DNA of 64,000 nt from DASQDN01 sp963844855 (GCA_963844855.1 CAWJQP010000009.1:62001-126000), one strand, 5' to 3'. Positions 50,918-61,050 are shown, counted from the first letter of the stretch. Notes: a model not told the origin generated them from the letters alone. Made by a program: numbers and translations.

Positions 50918-51971
50918 TCACGCTGACTTATCGGGATCGTACTTGTGGTTGTGGCACTGCGCGCAGCCGGTAGTCAAGCCCAGCCAGACGGTACTAATCG
51001 TATTAGTGCGATTAATGTTCTGATCGAAGCGCGCTTCGGCGCGATCAACGCCTGCTTCGCGATTCGTCAGCACGTTCCGATGCAGTCCCGTTGCGACACG
51101 CTGATCGACAGAAGAGTTCGGTAGCAGGTCGCCGGCAATCTGTTCCAGCGTGAAGCGATCGAACGGCATGTCCTGGTTCAACGCATTAATCACCCAGTGC
51201 CGATACCGCCATGCGTATGGACGAACCAGATCCTTCTCAAAACCATCGCTGTCGGCGTAACGAGCAAGGTCGAGCCAATGGCGCGCCCATCGCTCGCCAT
51301 AATGAGGCGATGCGAAGAGCCGATCGAGGACACGATCGTAGGCGTTCGGTGAGGTGTCGTTGACGAACTCGTCAATCTCTGCAGGAGTTGGTGGCAATCC
51401 AGTCAGATCAAAACTGACGCGCCGAAGCAAGGTGGTTCGCGAAGCCTCTGGAGATGGTTCCAGTTTTTCGGCTTCAAGACGAGCGAGAACAAACGCGTCG
51501 ATAGGATTGCGCACCCAGGAGGTCTGCTTAACCGCAGGAGGAGTCGCCTTGCGGATCGGTTGAAACGACCAATGCGAGGACTTAGTTACAGTGACTGGCG
51601 CGTTCGCGTCGACAGGCGCCTTGGCGCCAGATTCGATCCACGCGCGCACGGTCGCGATCTCAGCCGCAGACAGTGGCGCACCCGCGGGAGGCATCTTGAA
51701 GCCCGGTTTCGCGCTTGTGATTCGCTCTAAGAGTCTGCTTTTCGCCGGATCTCCGGGTGTGACAATCGCGCCTGAGTGCGCACCTTTCAGGACACCGGCG
51801 CCGGAGTCCAGCCGCAGTCCGGCCATTTGCTGCCCCGAGCCGTGACAGGCTGCGCATTTCGCTGCAAAAACAGGCTGTACGTCGCGAGTAAAGTCGGGTT
51901 CGGCAGCACGCGCAGGCAGATATCGCCAGCGCGAACACACAAATTCCGGCTGCGATTTCAATGCGACGCAT
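50918..51971 (-). CDS. PSCyt/DUF1549/DUF1553 protein, N-terminal part
   Basis: The likely start is ATG at 51971 with a signal peptide (MRRIEIAAGICVFALAISAC). One lost base near 51912 moves the gene to the frame reading AAEPDFTRDVQPVFAAKCAA. It has the PSCyt1 haem motif CAACHG, the linker FQPIRKATPPAVKQTSWVRN, then the DUF1549 domain (PIDAFVLARLEAEKLEPSPE, LLRRVSFDLTGLPPTPAEID, RWARHWLDLARYADSDGFEK). It ends with a second CxxCH (GCAQCHNHKYDP). An extra C near 50933 breaks the frame, which otherwise continues QREYYQLFSYVADIEED. An export-linked cytochrome-like enzyme is likely. Confidence 0.85.
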
Positions 51972-52004
51972 ATGTATTCAATTTTACCTTGTTTTTTAAC
52001 GTGT

Positions 52005-52784
52005 TCAGAAGGTCCCAGGAAAGGCGCCGCCATCGAGCAACAGGTTTTGCCCCGTAATGTAGCCCGCTTGGGAACTGCAAAGAAAGGCGCATGCTTCGCC
52101 GAATTCGTACGGATCCCCGAAGCGTCCGGCCGGATTGGCCTTTTTGCGCTCCTCGAGTACTGCTTCGAGCGATTTGCCGGATGCCTGTGCGGCGGACTGC
52201 GCATTGGAACGAAGGCGATCTGTGTCGAACGGTCCAGGCAACAGATTGTTGATGGTTACATTACGCCGAACCGTTTTGCGTGAGACTCCTGCGACAAATC
52301 CCGTTAGTCCAGTACGCGCGCCGTTCGACAGTCCGAGCACGTCTATGGGCGCCTTCACAGCGCTGGAAGTAATGTTGACAATACGGCCGAAGCCGCGGTC
52401 CATCATCCCGTCGACCGTCGCTTTGATGAGTTCAATCGGCGTCAGCATGTTGGCGTCGAGAGCGCGAATCCAGTCTTCGCGCGACCAGTCTCGAAAGTCA
52501 CCGGGAGGCGGGCCTCCGGCGTTATTCACCAGAATGTCGGGCGCGGAGCAGGCGGTAAGGGCTGCTTCCCTGCCCTCTTTCGTCGTAATATCGGCAGGGA
52601 TCGCTGTTACAGTAACGCCGGTCTCACGACGAATCTCCTCCGCAGTGGCATTCAAGGCATCAGCGGTTCTGGCAACGATCACAAGGTCAACTCCGTTGCG
52701 TGCAAGCGAGAATGCGCAAGCGCGACCCAGACCTTTGCTGGCGGCACACACGATCGCTTTACGTCCGGTTATCCCAAGATCCAT
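52005..52784 (-). CDS. SDR family oxidoreductase lacking the usual catalytic Tyr
   Basis: 259 residues, Rossmann fold: CAASKGLGRACAFSLARNGV (a variant of the glycine-rich TGxxxGIG motif), NNAGGPPPGDF (NNAG) and RIVNITSSAVKAPIDVLGLS (catalytic Ser). Where YxxxK is expected the sequence reads LGLSNGARTG, a known feature of one SDR branch. The C-terminus GYITGQNLLLDGGAFPGTF closes the fold. It should bind NAD(P)H; the substrate is unknown. It is 33 bases upstream of the PSD1 gene in the same orientation. Confidence 0.85.
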   Translation of the reverse strand: MDLGITGRKAIVCAASKGLGRACAFSLARNGVDLVIVARTADALNATAEEIRRETGVTVTAIPADITTKEGREAALTACSAPDILVNNAGGPPPGDFRDWSREDWIRALDANMLTPIELIKATVDGMMDRGFGRIVNITSSAVKAPIDVLGLSNGARTGLTGFVAGVSRKTVRRNVTINNLLPGPFDTDRLRSNAQSAAQASGKSLEAVLEERKKANPAGRFGDPYEFGEACAFLCSSQAGYITGQNLLLDGGAFPGTF

Positions 52785-52823
52785 GCCGTCATTCTATAGG
52801 TACACTGGGCTAAGGACCTATAC

Positions 52824-53351
52824 ATGAATCTCCGATCCGCCGTAGCTATTCTGATTCCGGCAGCTCTTATGGCAGCCTCAAGCGTTCACGAATTTTCTCT
52901 GACGACGATCGACGGCAAGCCTGCGCCGTTGTCCGCGTATAAAGGTAAGGCTGTACTACTGGTCAACGTAGCCAGCAAGTGCGGCTATACAAAGCAGTAC
53001 ACCGGCCTGCAAGCGCTATACGAGAAGTACAAAGACAAAGGTCTTGTCATCGTCGGCGTCCCCGCGAATAACTTCGGCGGCCAGGAACCTGGAACGAACG
53101 AAGAGATCGCAATCTTCTGCTCTCGGAACTACAATGTCAGTTTCCCCATGATGAGCAAGGTGTCCGTGAAAGGCGACGACATGATTCCCCTTTACGGCTA
53201 TTTGACGCAGAATACGGGTGGGGATGTGAAATGGAACTTCACGAAGTTCCTTGTCGATAAGGACGGGAAGATCGTGAATCGTTTCGAGTCGAAGGTGACG
53301 CCGGAATCGCCGGAAATGGCGGCGGCAGTTGAGAAAGCTTTAGGTATTTAG
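52824..53351 (+). CDS. Glutathione peroxidase family protein (Cys form), exported
   Basis: 175 residues: a signal-like N-terminus (MNLRSAVAILIPAALMAASS) and the GPx core VLLVNVASKCGYTKQYTGLQ with the peroxidatic Cys, VPANNFGGQEPGTNEEI (Gln) and GGDVKWNFTKFLVDKDGKIV (Trp). It reduces peroxides using thioredoxin- or glutathione-type donors, here presumably in the periplasm. The active residue is Cys (TGC), not TGA, so this family in this genome does not use Sec. Divergent from the SDR gene. Confidence 0.9.
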   Translation: MNLRSAVAILIPAALMAASSVHEFSLTTIDGKPAPLSAYKGKAVLLVNVASKCGYTKQYTGLQALYEKYKDKGLVIVGVPANNFGGQEPGTNEEIAIFCSRNYNVSFPMMSKVSVKGDDMIPLYGYLTQNTGGDVKWNFTKFLVDKDGKIVNRFESKVTPESPEMAAAVEKALGI

Positions 53352-53442
53352 TTCAGTCATTCATTGATGCGGCGGGCCGCTCGGCTCGCCGCTGCGGTCT
53401 CTGGCCTCAACTCCAATTTAATGGCCATGATTTGAGCCAAAG

Positions 53443-56103
53443 ATGATCGGCAGGCTGCTCGGCCACTACCGTATCGTTGGAAAGCTCGGTTCGGGCGGTA
53501 TGGGCGAAGTATATCGGGCAGAAGACACACGCCTGAAGCGCGACGTTGCCGTCAAAGTCTTGCCAGAAACCGTAGTCGACGATCCGGAGCAGATGACGCG
53601 GCTGGAGAGGGAAGCGCGAACCCTGGCCGCGCTGAATCATCCAAACATCGCGACAATCTATGGCATTGAGGACACGGACGGAGTACGGGCGCTCGTGCTC
53701 GAACTCGTACCCGGACAGAATCTGAGCGAGCGCCTTCGCCGCGGCCCGCTACCGCTTGAGGAGGCGTTATCGATCTGCCGTCAAATAGCGAGCGGTCTCG
53801 AGGCAGCCCATGAGCGAGGTGTCATCCATCGAGACATCAAGCCTGCCAATGTGATGATCACGCCTGACGGGCAGGCGAAGGTTCTGGACTTCGGACTCGC
53901 AAAACCAGCATTAGCCCGAACGACTGATTCGCAAACGTTACCTCTGAGCGATGAACTCAGCAAGCCTGGGACGATGAGCGGCACTGTAAGCTACATGAGC
54001 CCTGAGCAGGCGCGCGGAATCAGATGCGATGAACAAACGGATATATGGGCGTTCGGGTGCGTCCTGTATGAAGCGCTTACTGGCCGCCGCTTGTTCGCAG
54101 CCGCCAGCCTCACGGACACACTTCTCAGGATCACCGGGGAGGATGCGGATCTGAATGGCCTCCCGTCATCGACTCCACCTCGTATTCGACTTCTCATTGA
54201 ACGGTGCGTTCGACGGGATCCAAAGAGAAGGCTGCAGCACATCGGGGATGCACGGCTGGAACTGGAAGAAAAAGACGTGACTGAGCTGCCCGCGCCGGCT
54301 TCGGTGGCGGTTCTGCCCAAGCGAAAGAAAGCCTTTTGGACAGGAGTTCTGGCAGCTGCGTCATTAGCCGGTATAGCCGGCTGGTTTCTTCACGACCAGC
54401 TCGCCCAGCCGATACTGCGTTCCCAAACTCAAGTTCACAGGTTAACGGACTTTGTTGGGATGGAGGAAAGCCCAGCCATTTCGCCTGACGGCAAAAGCGT
54501 AGCGTTTGTCGCCGAAGTAGGGAGCAAACGCCAGATCTGGCTCCGGCTTCTGGCCGGCGGCACGCCCCTGGCGATCACCAAGGACAATGTCGATCACTAC
54601 GGCCCGCGCTGGGCGCCGGATTCAGGAAGTCTTATCTATTACACGGCCGGAGCGCAGCCCGGTGAACCGGGTACCATTTGGGAGATTTCGGCGTTGGGCG
54701 GCGCACCACACAAACTGGTGAGTGCGCTGGGCCCGGGCGATCTCAGCCACGATGGCAAGAGCCTGGTCTATTTTCGTTTCTTAAACGGAACGATCGAGCT
54801 CGCCGTCGCCGCACGCGACGGGTCCCAGGGCCGCGCCATCGTGAAACTTCCAAGTTCGATCAACTACTGTCCGCGGTGGTCTCCCGATGGCCGGCAGATC
54901 GCCTTTTTGCGCGAGCTGGGCAGCACAGATTTTAGTAACAGTCTGTTCGTGCAAGACCTCTCCGGCGGTGAGCCGCAGGAACTTTTCGGAGGTACCTATG
55001 CACTCCAGGGACTCTCGTGGGCGCCAGACGGGTCGGGACTGATCGTCAGCTCTTCGCAAGGAAGCACCATGAGCTATCCTGCGACGTACAACTTGTGGAT
55101 GGTTCCGCTCGGCCGTGGCGCTTCGGTCCAGCTGACATTTGGTGAGATTTCGTACGAGTCTCCCGATCTGGGAAGTGATGAGAGGCTCGTGGTCAGTCGT
55201 GTTCGCTCTCATTCCGATATCTGGAAATTTCCGATCGACGGCAAACCTGCGGACAACGCCAAACGGGGCATCAGAATTACGCGACAGACCGGACAGGTGC
55301 AGACGGTTTCGGTGAGTCCCGATGAAACCGAAGTCGTGTTTCTATCCGATAGCGGTGGTCACTCCAATGTATGGGCTGCGCGGACTGCGGATGGCGCTAT
55401 GCGCCCAATAACGCGTGAGTACGGCCGGGGAATAGTCGCAGTGCCGCTCTGGTCGCCCCGCGGTGATTTAGTCCATTTTCTCTCGAGCCGAAAATCGGCT
55501 CGTGCTGATGTGACCTTATGGCTGGTTAAGCCGGACGGCAGCGAGCCGCGAGATCTGGAAATTGCGGGGATATGGGCGTGCTGGTCCGGTGACGGTCAAT
55601 GGCTTTACTACTCTGACTCAGAAGGAGGCGTTCGTCGGATCCGAAAGGTGCCGATTAATGGCGGCCAACCCGTTACGGTACGAACCGACAACGCTGTCGC
55701 CTGTGCCTTGGCTCCGGACGGTTCGGTGATGTACTACAGTACGATCCTGGCCCAGGCCACCGGCGTCTATGACTACGAGATTCGTGCTGCGAGACCTGAA
55801 AGCGGTTCGTCAGTGGCGATTGGAAAGGTTTCTGGAGCGCGCGTTCCAGTTGGCCCCGCAAATTTTCAGCCTTATCTTTCCGGCGATGGAAAGTGGCTTG
55901 CGGCGACGCTCATGGATGGCTCAACAAGTAATCTCTGGGCATTGTCGACGTCCGACCACACGTGGCGACAGCTTACTGATTTTGCGCCGAGAAACGTCGT
56001 CATCGCGCGACGGATCGCATGGTCCAAGGATGGAAAACATCTATACGCCTCAGTGTCCGACGTGGATGCGGACATCATCATGTTGTCGGGGCTGAAGTGG
56101 TGA
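53443..56103 (+). CDS. PknB-type Ser/Thr kinase with TolB-like beta-propeller
   Basis: 886 residues. The kinase domain (1-275) is complete: LGSGGMGEVYRAEDTRLKRD, VAVKVLPE (Lys), GVIHRDIKPANVMI (catalytic Asp), VLDFGLAKPA and GTMSGTVSYMSPEQARG. A single transmembrane helix (WTGVLAAASLAGIAGWFL, ~residue 300) follows, then WD40-like PD40/TolB repeats (ESPAISPDGKSVAFVAEVGS, GPRWAPDSGSLIYYTAGAQP, YCPRWSPDGRQIAFLREL) to the end. The propeller would sense outside the membrane while the kinase acts inside. This architecture is expanded in Acidobacteriota. Targets unknown. Confidence 0.92.
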   Translation: MIGRLLGHYRIVGKLGSGGMGEVYRAEDTRLKRDVAVKVLPETVVDDPEQMTRLEREARTLAALNHPNIATIYGIEDTDGVRALVLELVPGQNLSERLRRGPLPLEEALSICRQIASGLEAAHERGVIHRDIKPANVMITPDGQAKVLDFGLAKPALARTTDSQTLPLSDELSKPGTMSGTVSYMSPEQARGIRCDEQTDIWAFGCVLYEALTGRRLFAAASLTDTLLRITGEDADLNGLPSSTPPRIRLLIERCVRRDPKRRLQHIGDARLELEEKDVTELPAPASVAVLPKRKKAFWTGVLAAASLAGIAGWFLHDQLAQPILRSQTQVHRLTDFVGMEESPAISPDGKSVAFVAEVGSKRQIWLRLLAGGTPLAITKDNVDHYGPRWAPDSGSLIYYTAGAQPGEPGTIWEISALGGAPHKLVSALGPGDLSHDGKSLVYFRFLNGTIELAVAARDGSQGRAIVKLPSSINYCPRWSPDGRQIAFLRELGSTDFSNSLFVQDLSGGEPQELFGGTYALQGLSWAPDGSGLIVSSSQGSTMSYPATYNLWMVPLGRGASVQLTFGEISYESPDLGSDERLVVSRVRSHSDIWKFPIDGKPADNAKRGIRITRQTGQVQTVSVSPDETEVVFLSDSGGHSNVWAARTADGAMRPITREYGRGIVAVPLWSPRGDLVHFLSSRKSARADVTLWLVKPDGSEPRDLEIAGIWACWSGDGQWLYYSDSEGGVRRIRKVPINGGQPVTVRTDNAVACALAPDGSVMYYSTILAQATGVYDYEIRAARPESGSSVAIGKVSGARVPVGPANFQPYLSGDGKWLAATLMDGSTSNLWALSTSDHTWRQLTDFAPRNVVIARRIAWSKDGKHLYASVSDVDADIIMLSGLKW

Positions 56104-56173
56104 TCAGCGCTAAGAGCGCTGGTTCAAACTCGAACGCTACAATGAAATTTATCCATTCCAATCAGGAGAATTC

Positions 56174-57360
56174 ATGGTTACCAAGCGCATAGGTATCCTC
56201 ACAGGCGGAGGCGATGTTCCGGGTCTCAACGCGGTCATCAAGAACGTTGTCTACCGGGCTACCGATAATGGCATTGAAGTGGTGGGAATCCGTCGTGGGT
56301 GGGAAGGTCTCACACACGTCAATCTCGAAGATCCGTCCAGCACAGCGCGTTATATTCTGCCCCTCGACCGGCAGAACACGCGCACTGTGGACCGAACCGG
56401 AGGAACCTTCCTTCACTCGAGCCGAACCAATCCTTCCAAGATGAAGAAGACTCCTGAATTTCTGCAAGGAGCTGAGTTCCCGAAATCGGAGTTCACCAAG
56501 AAGGGCCTGACCTCAACAGTATTCGATATGAGCTCGCAGGTTCTCAGGAATCTCGAAAAGCTCGGGTTGGAGTACTTGATCGCGATTGGCGGCGATGACA
56601 CATTGAGCTATGCGGCAACGCTGGACAAGCTCGGGTACAAGGTCATCGCGGTGCCGAAGACGATGGATAACGACGTCCGTAATACCGAGTATTGCATCGG
56701 GTTTTCAACCGCGATCAGCCGGGCTTCTGATTCGATCAATCGGCAGCGAACGACGATCGGATCGCACGAGCGCATCGGAGTCTTCCGCGTGTTCGGTCGC
56801 GATGCCGGATACACGTCGTTGTACACAGCTTATGTAATGTCCATGCGATGCGGCATTCCTGAGTACAAGTTCGATCTCGAGAAGATGGTCAAGCTGCTGG
56901 TGGACGACAAGCGTGGCAACCCTAGCAACTATTCCATCGTTGTGCTGTCGGAAGGAGCGGAATGGCAGGGCTTCACCTTGCAGGAGTATGGCGAACCGGA
57001 CGCTTTCGGCCACCGCAAGAAAATGAGTGTCGGCGAGGCATTCAGCGAAGAGATCAAGCGGCTTGCCAAGGAAGAGACAGTAGTCAGTGATCTGACCTAC
57101 GATCTTCGCGGCGGCGAGTCCTGACTTCACCGACAAGCTCGTGGCCACAACGTTCGGAACAATGGCATTCGACGCGGTTCTCGACGGAAAGAGCTGGTTT
57201 GATGGCCGCGATTCAGGAAGGCCGCTATACGATGGCCAAGATTCCTGATCCGAAGCTCGGACCTCGTCATGTTGAGGTAGAGACCATGTACAACACCGAG
57301 CGTTACCGCCCTATCTACGACAACAAGGAAGGGTTGCCAATCTTCCTGACGAAAGGTTGA
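56174..57360 (+). CDS. 6-phosphofructokinase, PPi-type active site, frameshifted
   Basis: The first frame (56174-57124) has RIGILTGGGDVPGLNAVIKN, the phosphodonor loop IAIGGDDTLSYAATLDKLGY, PKTMDNDVRNTEYCIGFSTA and GVFRVFGRDAGYTSL. Asp in GGDD and Lys in PKTMDND are the pair that favours pyrophosphate over ATP. One extra base near 57118 and another near 57191 move the frame. The corrected end reads DFTDKLVATTFGTMAFDAVL, GLMAAIQEGRYTMAKIPDP and stops with FLTKG at 57358-57360. About 395 residues. It phosphorylates fructose 6-phosphate, possibly reversibly. Confidence 0.85.
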
Positions 57361-57361
57361 T

Positions 57362-58000
57362 CTGTCGCGCTGGCTGAATTGGTTTCGCAAGGCTTCATCC
57401 TCCGTCCCCCTGGACGAAATCCGGCGCAGCTTCAATGAGGCTGCGTCGGATGAGGAGCATTTTCCATCCACAATCGATCCTCGCATCTTTCACGTCCAGT
57501 TGATTCTGCGCTACTTTGGTGACCTTCAAAACGGTCGTGTGCTCGATATCGGCTGTGGCAAAGGGCGGTTCGCGCGTGTCTTGAAAGATCAGAATCCTGA
57601 AGCGAGGATCGTTGCGTTTCGATCTGGCCGAAGCGATGCTACGTTTCGTTCCTAACGACATGGCGCCCTGCTGCGGGTCGATGACGGCGCTGCCGTTCGC
57701 CGACGGGTCGTTTGACGCCGCGTATGCCACGGAGTCGCTCGAACACGCCGTGGACATCGGGAAAGCCGTTGACGAGATGTGCCGGGTTGTCCGTCCGGGC
57801 GGACGCATCGTCATCATCGACAAGAATGCCGAGCATTGGGGGCGTCTTGAAAACGCCGGCTTGGGAGAAGTGGTTCGAACGGCGCCGAACTCGAAAACCT
57901 GCTGCGCCGGCATTGCACGGAAGTGTCCAGCGACTTCATCTCCTATTGGGAGGACGTCCCCCCCGACGGGCTGTTCATCGCGTGGAAGGCCATTCGGTAA
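57362..58000 (+). CDS. SAM-dependent methyltransferase, frameshifted
   Basis: The corrected text, starting right after the PFK stop (exact start not found), is LSRWLNWFRKASSSVPLDEI, then motif I RVLDIGCGKGRFARVLKDQN, EARIVAFDLAEAMLRFVP, ALPFADGSFDAAYATESLEH and CRVVRPGGRIVIIDKNAEHW, ending SYWEDVPPDGLFIAWKAIR at 58000. Shifts fit single extra bases near 57618 (TTT for TT), 57856 and 57885. This is a class I, type 11-like methyltransferase of ~210 residues with unknown substrate. An in-frame piece (57612 onward) also runs on into the next gene's start. Confidence 0.75.
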
Positions 58001-58020
58001 AGCTATCCTGAAGGTAAGCA

Positions 58021-59268
58021 TGGATCACAGTATTGAACCGGTTACGGAAGTCGTCGAGGCGCAAGGGCATCTCATCGATAGCCACATCATGGAGCGCATC
58101 TTCGACACCGTCGTCGAGTTCCAGGGCAAAGTTCGAGGTCGAAGTCTTCGAGATCGGCCGCACCAATGGAGACGCATCCCAGCTTCGTCTGAAGGTAGAA
58201 GCGCCAAGCCATAAACAGATGGAGCTGATGCTCGATGCGCTCATCAGTCTTGGCTGTAGTCCGGTCGATAGCGGCGATGCCGATCTGCGAACCATCGAGA
58301 AGGACAAGTGCGCACCCGAAGACTTCTACTCGACCACGAATCATCGCACTTATGTGCGAGTCGGAGGCGGCTTCATCGAAGTTCAGGATCAGCGTATGGA
58401 TGCGCTGGTCGTGGTCCGCGATGGGCAGGCCTGGTGCCGAAAGCTGCGGGACATCAAAGCGGGTGATCAGGTCGTCGTCGGCATGAGAGGTATCCGGGTT
58501 GTTCCGGAATCGAAGGAGCGCGACCGCAACTCCTTCTCCTTCATGAGCAACGGGATCTCTTCCGAACGCCAAGTGGAGACGGCGGTCCAGCAGACAGCGG
58601 CCCTCATCCGTAGCGCGCGCGACGCCGGACAGAAAGTTATCGTTGTCGCCGGACCAGTCGTAGTCCATACCGGTGGATCGGCGCCGTTGGCAAAGCTGAT
58701 CCGCGCCGGATATGTGCAGGCGCTGCTTAGCGGCAATGCCCTTGGCGTCCATGACATCGAAGCTGCAATCTGCGGAACGTCGCTTGGCGTGCGCCTGGCG
58801 GACGGACGCCAGGAAGAGCACGGCCATCGCAATCATATGCGGGCAATCAACGCGATCAATCACTGCGGAAACATCAAGGGAGCAGTGCAACAGGGCCGGC
58901 TGACAAGCGGGGTCATGTACGAATGCGTGCGAAATAACGTCCCGTTCGTCCTTGCGGGGAGCCTTCGCGACGATGGCCCACTTCCCGATACGGTTACCGA
59001 TATGAACGTCGCGCAGGATCTGTGCGCCGAGCATTTGAAAGGCGCCGGAGTGGTTCTGTGCCTTGGCTCGATGTTGCACTCTATTGCCATCGGGAACATG
59101 TCTCCAAGTTGGGTGAAGATCGTCTGCGTTGACATTAATCCCGCTGTGGCAACCAAAGTGAGCGATCGAGGGACGGGTCAGGCAGTCGGTGTCGTTACTG
59201 ACGTCGGGCTGTTTCTCGATCACCTGTGCCGCATTCTCGTCCCCGTGGAGGCAGAAGCGCGCGCATGA
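58021..59268 (+). CDS. TIGR00300 family protein (LOR/SDH-like, ornithine cyclodeaminase related), frameshifted
   Basis: Start ATG at 58021 (MDHSIEPVTEVVEAQGHLID, then SHIMERIFDTVVEFQGK). An extra A near 58129 shifts the frame to that of 58033-59268, continuing FEVEVFEIGRTNGDASQLRL, VGMRGIRVVPESKERDRNSF and VVVAGPVVVHTGGSAPLAKL. GSMLHSIAIGNMSPSWVKIV and NPAVATKVSDRGTGQAVGVV close it. This is the LOR/SDH family whose members include archaeal-type ornithine cyclodeaminase and the C-terminal part of cyanobacterial ArgZ. The activity here is inferred. It overlaps queF by ATGA. Confidence 0.82.
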   Translation, partial: WITVLNRLRKSSRRKGISSIATSWSASSTPSSSSRAKFEVEVFEIGRTNGDASQLRLKVEAPSHKQMELMLDALISLGCSPVDSGDADLRTIEKDKCAPEDFYSTTNHRTYVRVGGGFIEVQDQRMDALVVVRDGQAWCRKLRDIKAGDQVVVGMRGIRVVPESKERDRNSFSFMSNGISSERQVETAVQQTAALIRSARDAGQKVIVVAGPVVVHTGGSAPLAKLIRAGYVQALLSGNALGVHDIEAAICGTSLGVRLADGRQEEHGHRNHMRAINAINHCGNIKGAVQQGRLTSGVMYECVRNNVPFVLAGSLRDDGPLPDTVTDMNVAQDLCAEHLKGAGVVLCLGSMLHSIAIGNMSPSWVKIVCVDINPAVATKVSDRGTGQAVGVVTDVGLFLDHLCRILVPVEAEARA

Positions 59269-59666
59269 ATCGCGGATATACGGATGACCAGGCGATAGCG
59301 GGTATCGATGCCCCATTGCCTGAGATCGAGACTTGGCCGAATACCTATCCGGGGTACGAGATAGAGATCGTGCTGCCCGAGTTCACTTCGGTCTGTCCCA
59401 AGACGGCGCTGCCGGATTTCGGCAGACTGACGTTGCGCTACGTCCCGGATCAAACCTGTCTGGAGTTAAAGTCATTGAAGATGTACACCCTCGAGTACCG
59501 GAACCTTGGCATCTTCTATGAGAATGTCATTAACCGCTTTCTGCGAGACGTTGTAAACGCTTGCAATCCAATCCGCGCGACTCTGGTCGGTGATTTCACT
59601 CCCCGCGGAGGCATTCAATCCAAGATCACGGCAAGTTGGAGCAGAGATCGTGGCTACGGCGTCTGA
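59265..59666 (+). CDS. queF: NADPH-dependent 7-cyano-7-deazaguanine reductase QueF
   Basis: The start chosen is ATG at 59265, overlapping the upstream stop (ATGA); the frame is open from 59226. 133 residues, the short (type I) form. The motif FTSVCPKTALPDFGRLTLRY carries the catalytic Cys, ELKSLKMYTLEYRNLGIFYE is the NADPH-binding QueF motif, and LVGDFTPRGGIQSKITASW closes it. It reduces preQ0 to preQ1 in queuosine synthesis for tRNA. No other queuosine genes are in the window. Confidence 0.93.
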   Translation: MNRGYTDDQAIAGIDAPLPEIETWPNTYPGYEIEIVLPEFTSVCPKTALPDFGRLTLRYVPDQTCLELKSLKMYTLEYRNLGIFYENVINRFLRDVVNACNPIRATLVGDFTPRGGIQSKITASWSRDRGYGV

Positions 59667-61050
59667 CCCCCGCGCGAGCGAACTCGGCGCAATCGTCCGT
59701 GAGATTCGAGACCGTGTGCGCGCCCGATATCCGGAAGGTCAGCCTGAAGGACTTCCGGCGCCTCTGGCAGATTTGACACCCCTGTTACATGCGCGCGACG
59801 CCGCAGAAGCGAAGGTCGCGGCAATTGGCAGCGTTAACCCCCGGCCCGGTGGACTTGTCAACAACGTCATCCAAGGTGCGAAACGAAACATTGCACGGGC
59901 GCTGGGGTGGTTCGTTCGAGACCAGGTCGAGTTCAACCGATCCACGGTAACCGCCATAGATGCCGCCCTGGAGGCGTTAAACGAAGTGAATCGTTCGTTT
60001 GTCGCCATTGCCGGCCGTATGGACGAATTGAGGCAGGATGGTGTCGGTCTACGAGCAGAAGCAGCAGAACTAAAAGATATTCGTGTCCATTGGGTTCGCT
60101 GGCGGGATGGCTGGGAAAAGCGGCTGCATCATAACGAAGCTCAGTTCCTGCGAAATGTCGCTGAATTGAACGCCGCGTTTGATCATCGGGTCATCACGTC
60201 AGACGCTAACTTTCGGGAGAGCATGCGGACGCAGCACACCGAATATCTGATGGCTCTGGAGAAGGCCAACAACAGCATCCAGGAGCGGTTGTGGGCCGAT
60301 CTCGACCGCATTCGTCTCGAGTACGAGCGGATGATTCATTACGAACTTCGATTGATCCGGCAACGTTCCCAACGCCTCGTCGAGACGCAAGCTCCCACCG
60401 CTTCCCAGGATTTTACCGAGTTCGACTACACGCGCTTTGCGGAGAAGTTCCGCGGTTCGGAAGAGTACGTTCGCGAAACACAGCGCTTCTATGTTCCATA
60501 CTTCAAGGGCTGCCACGCAGTTCTCGACATCGGTTGCGGCCGCGGCGAATTCCTGGAAGTGATGAAGGAAGCTGATATTCAAGCGCACGGAATCGACCTG
60601 GACAGCAGCTCGGTCGAGGAATGCCGCAATAAAGGTCTGTCGGCGGAGGTTGCGGATCTTTTCGCTTATCTATCGGCAGAAACAGGGGAGCCGTTCGACG
60701 GTATCTTCGCCGCGCAATTGGCCGAGCACCTGCCACCAGCGCTTCTTCCCCGGATGATTAAGCTCTGCGCCTCTCGACTTAAGCCGGGTGGTGTGTTGGC
60801 GCTCGAAACGCCCAATCCGGAATCGCTGGCGATCTTTGCGACCCATTTCTTTATCGATCCGACGCACACACGTCCGATTCCACCCGCGTTGATGGCTTTC
60901 TACTTTGAGGAATTCGGATTGGGGCGCATCGAGATTCATCGCCGCTTTCCCGCAGCGGATTCGATGCCGGAAGTGAAAGAGCTTCCTGAAGCAGTACAGA
61001 ATAAGTTCTTCGGTAGCTTGGACTACGCAATCATCGGACGAAAGCTATAA
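59650..61050 (+). CDS. Coiled-coil protein with C-terminal SAM methyltransferase (WbdD-like layout)
   Basis: The start chosen is GTG at 59650 (VATASDPRASELGAIVREIR) with GGAG eight bases before; it overlaps the queF end. The frame is open from 59590. About 466 residues. Residues ~60-275 are long amphipathic helices (VEFNRSTVTAIDAALEALNE, IQERLWADLDRIRLEYERMI). The methyltransferase follows, with motif I AVLDIGCGRGEFLEVMKEAD, HGIDLDSSSVEECRNKG, IFAAQLAEHLPPALLPRMIK and LKPGGVLALETPNPESLAIF. The layout resembles enzymes that methylate or cap surface polysaccharide chains; the acceptor is unknown. Confidence 0.82.
   Translation: MATASDPRASELGAIVREIRDRVRARYPEGQPEGLPAPLADLTPLLHARDAAEAKVAAIGSVNPRPGGLVNNVIQGAKRNIARALGWFVRDQVEFNRSTVTAIDAALEALNEVNRSFVAIAGRMDELRQDGVGLRAEAAELKDIRVHWVRWRDGWEKRLHHNEAQFLRNVAELNAAFDHRVITSDANFRESMRTQHTEYLMALEKANNSIQERLWADLDRIRLEYERMIHYELRLIRQRSQRLVETQAPTASQDFTEFDYTRFAEKFRGSEEYVRETQRFYVPYFKGCHAVLDIGCGRGEFLEVMKEADIQAHGIDLDSSSVEECRNKGLSAEVADLFAYLSAETGEPFDGIFAAQLAEHLPPALLPRMIKLCASRLKPGGVLALETPNPESLAIFATHFFIDPTHTRPIPPALMAFYFEEFGLGRIEIHRRFPAADSMPEVKELPEAVQNKFFGSLDYAIIGRKL

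Noticed and set aside
52824..53351. Glutathione peroxidase as a selenoprotein
   Set aside because: The peroxidatic codon is TGC (Cys) in NVASKCGYT.
53364..53400. GC-rich imperfect hairpin after the glutathione peroxidase gene as a terminator
   Set aside because: The stem is mismatched and no T-run follows; GC-rich text between genes readily gives such pairing.
57120..57124. TGA ending the first PFK frame as a second selenocysteine
   Set aside because: The downstream text is in another frame and is restored by removing one base, so it is an indel and not a read-through.
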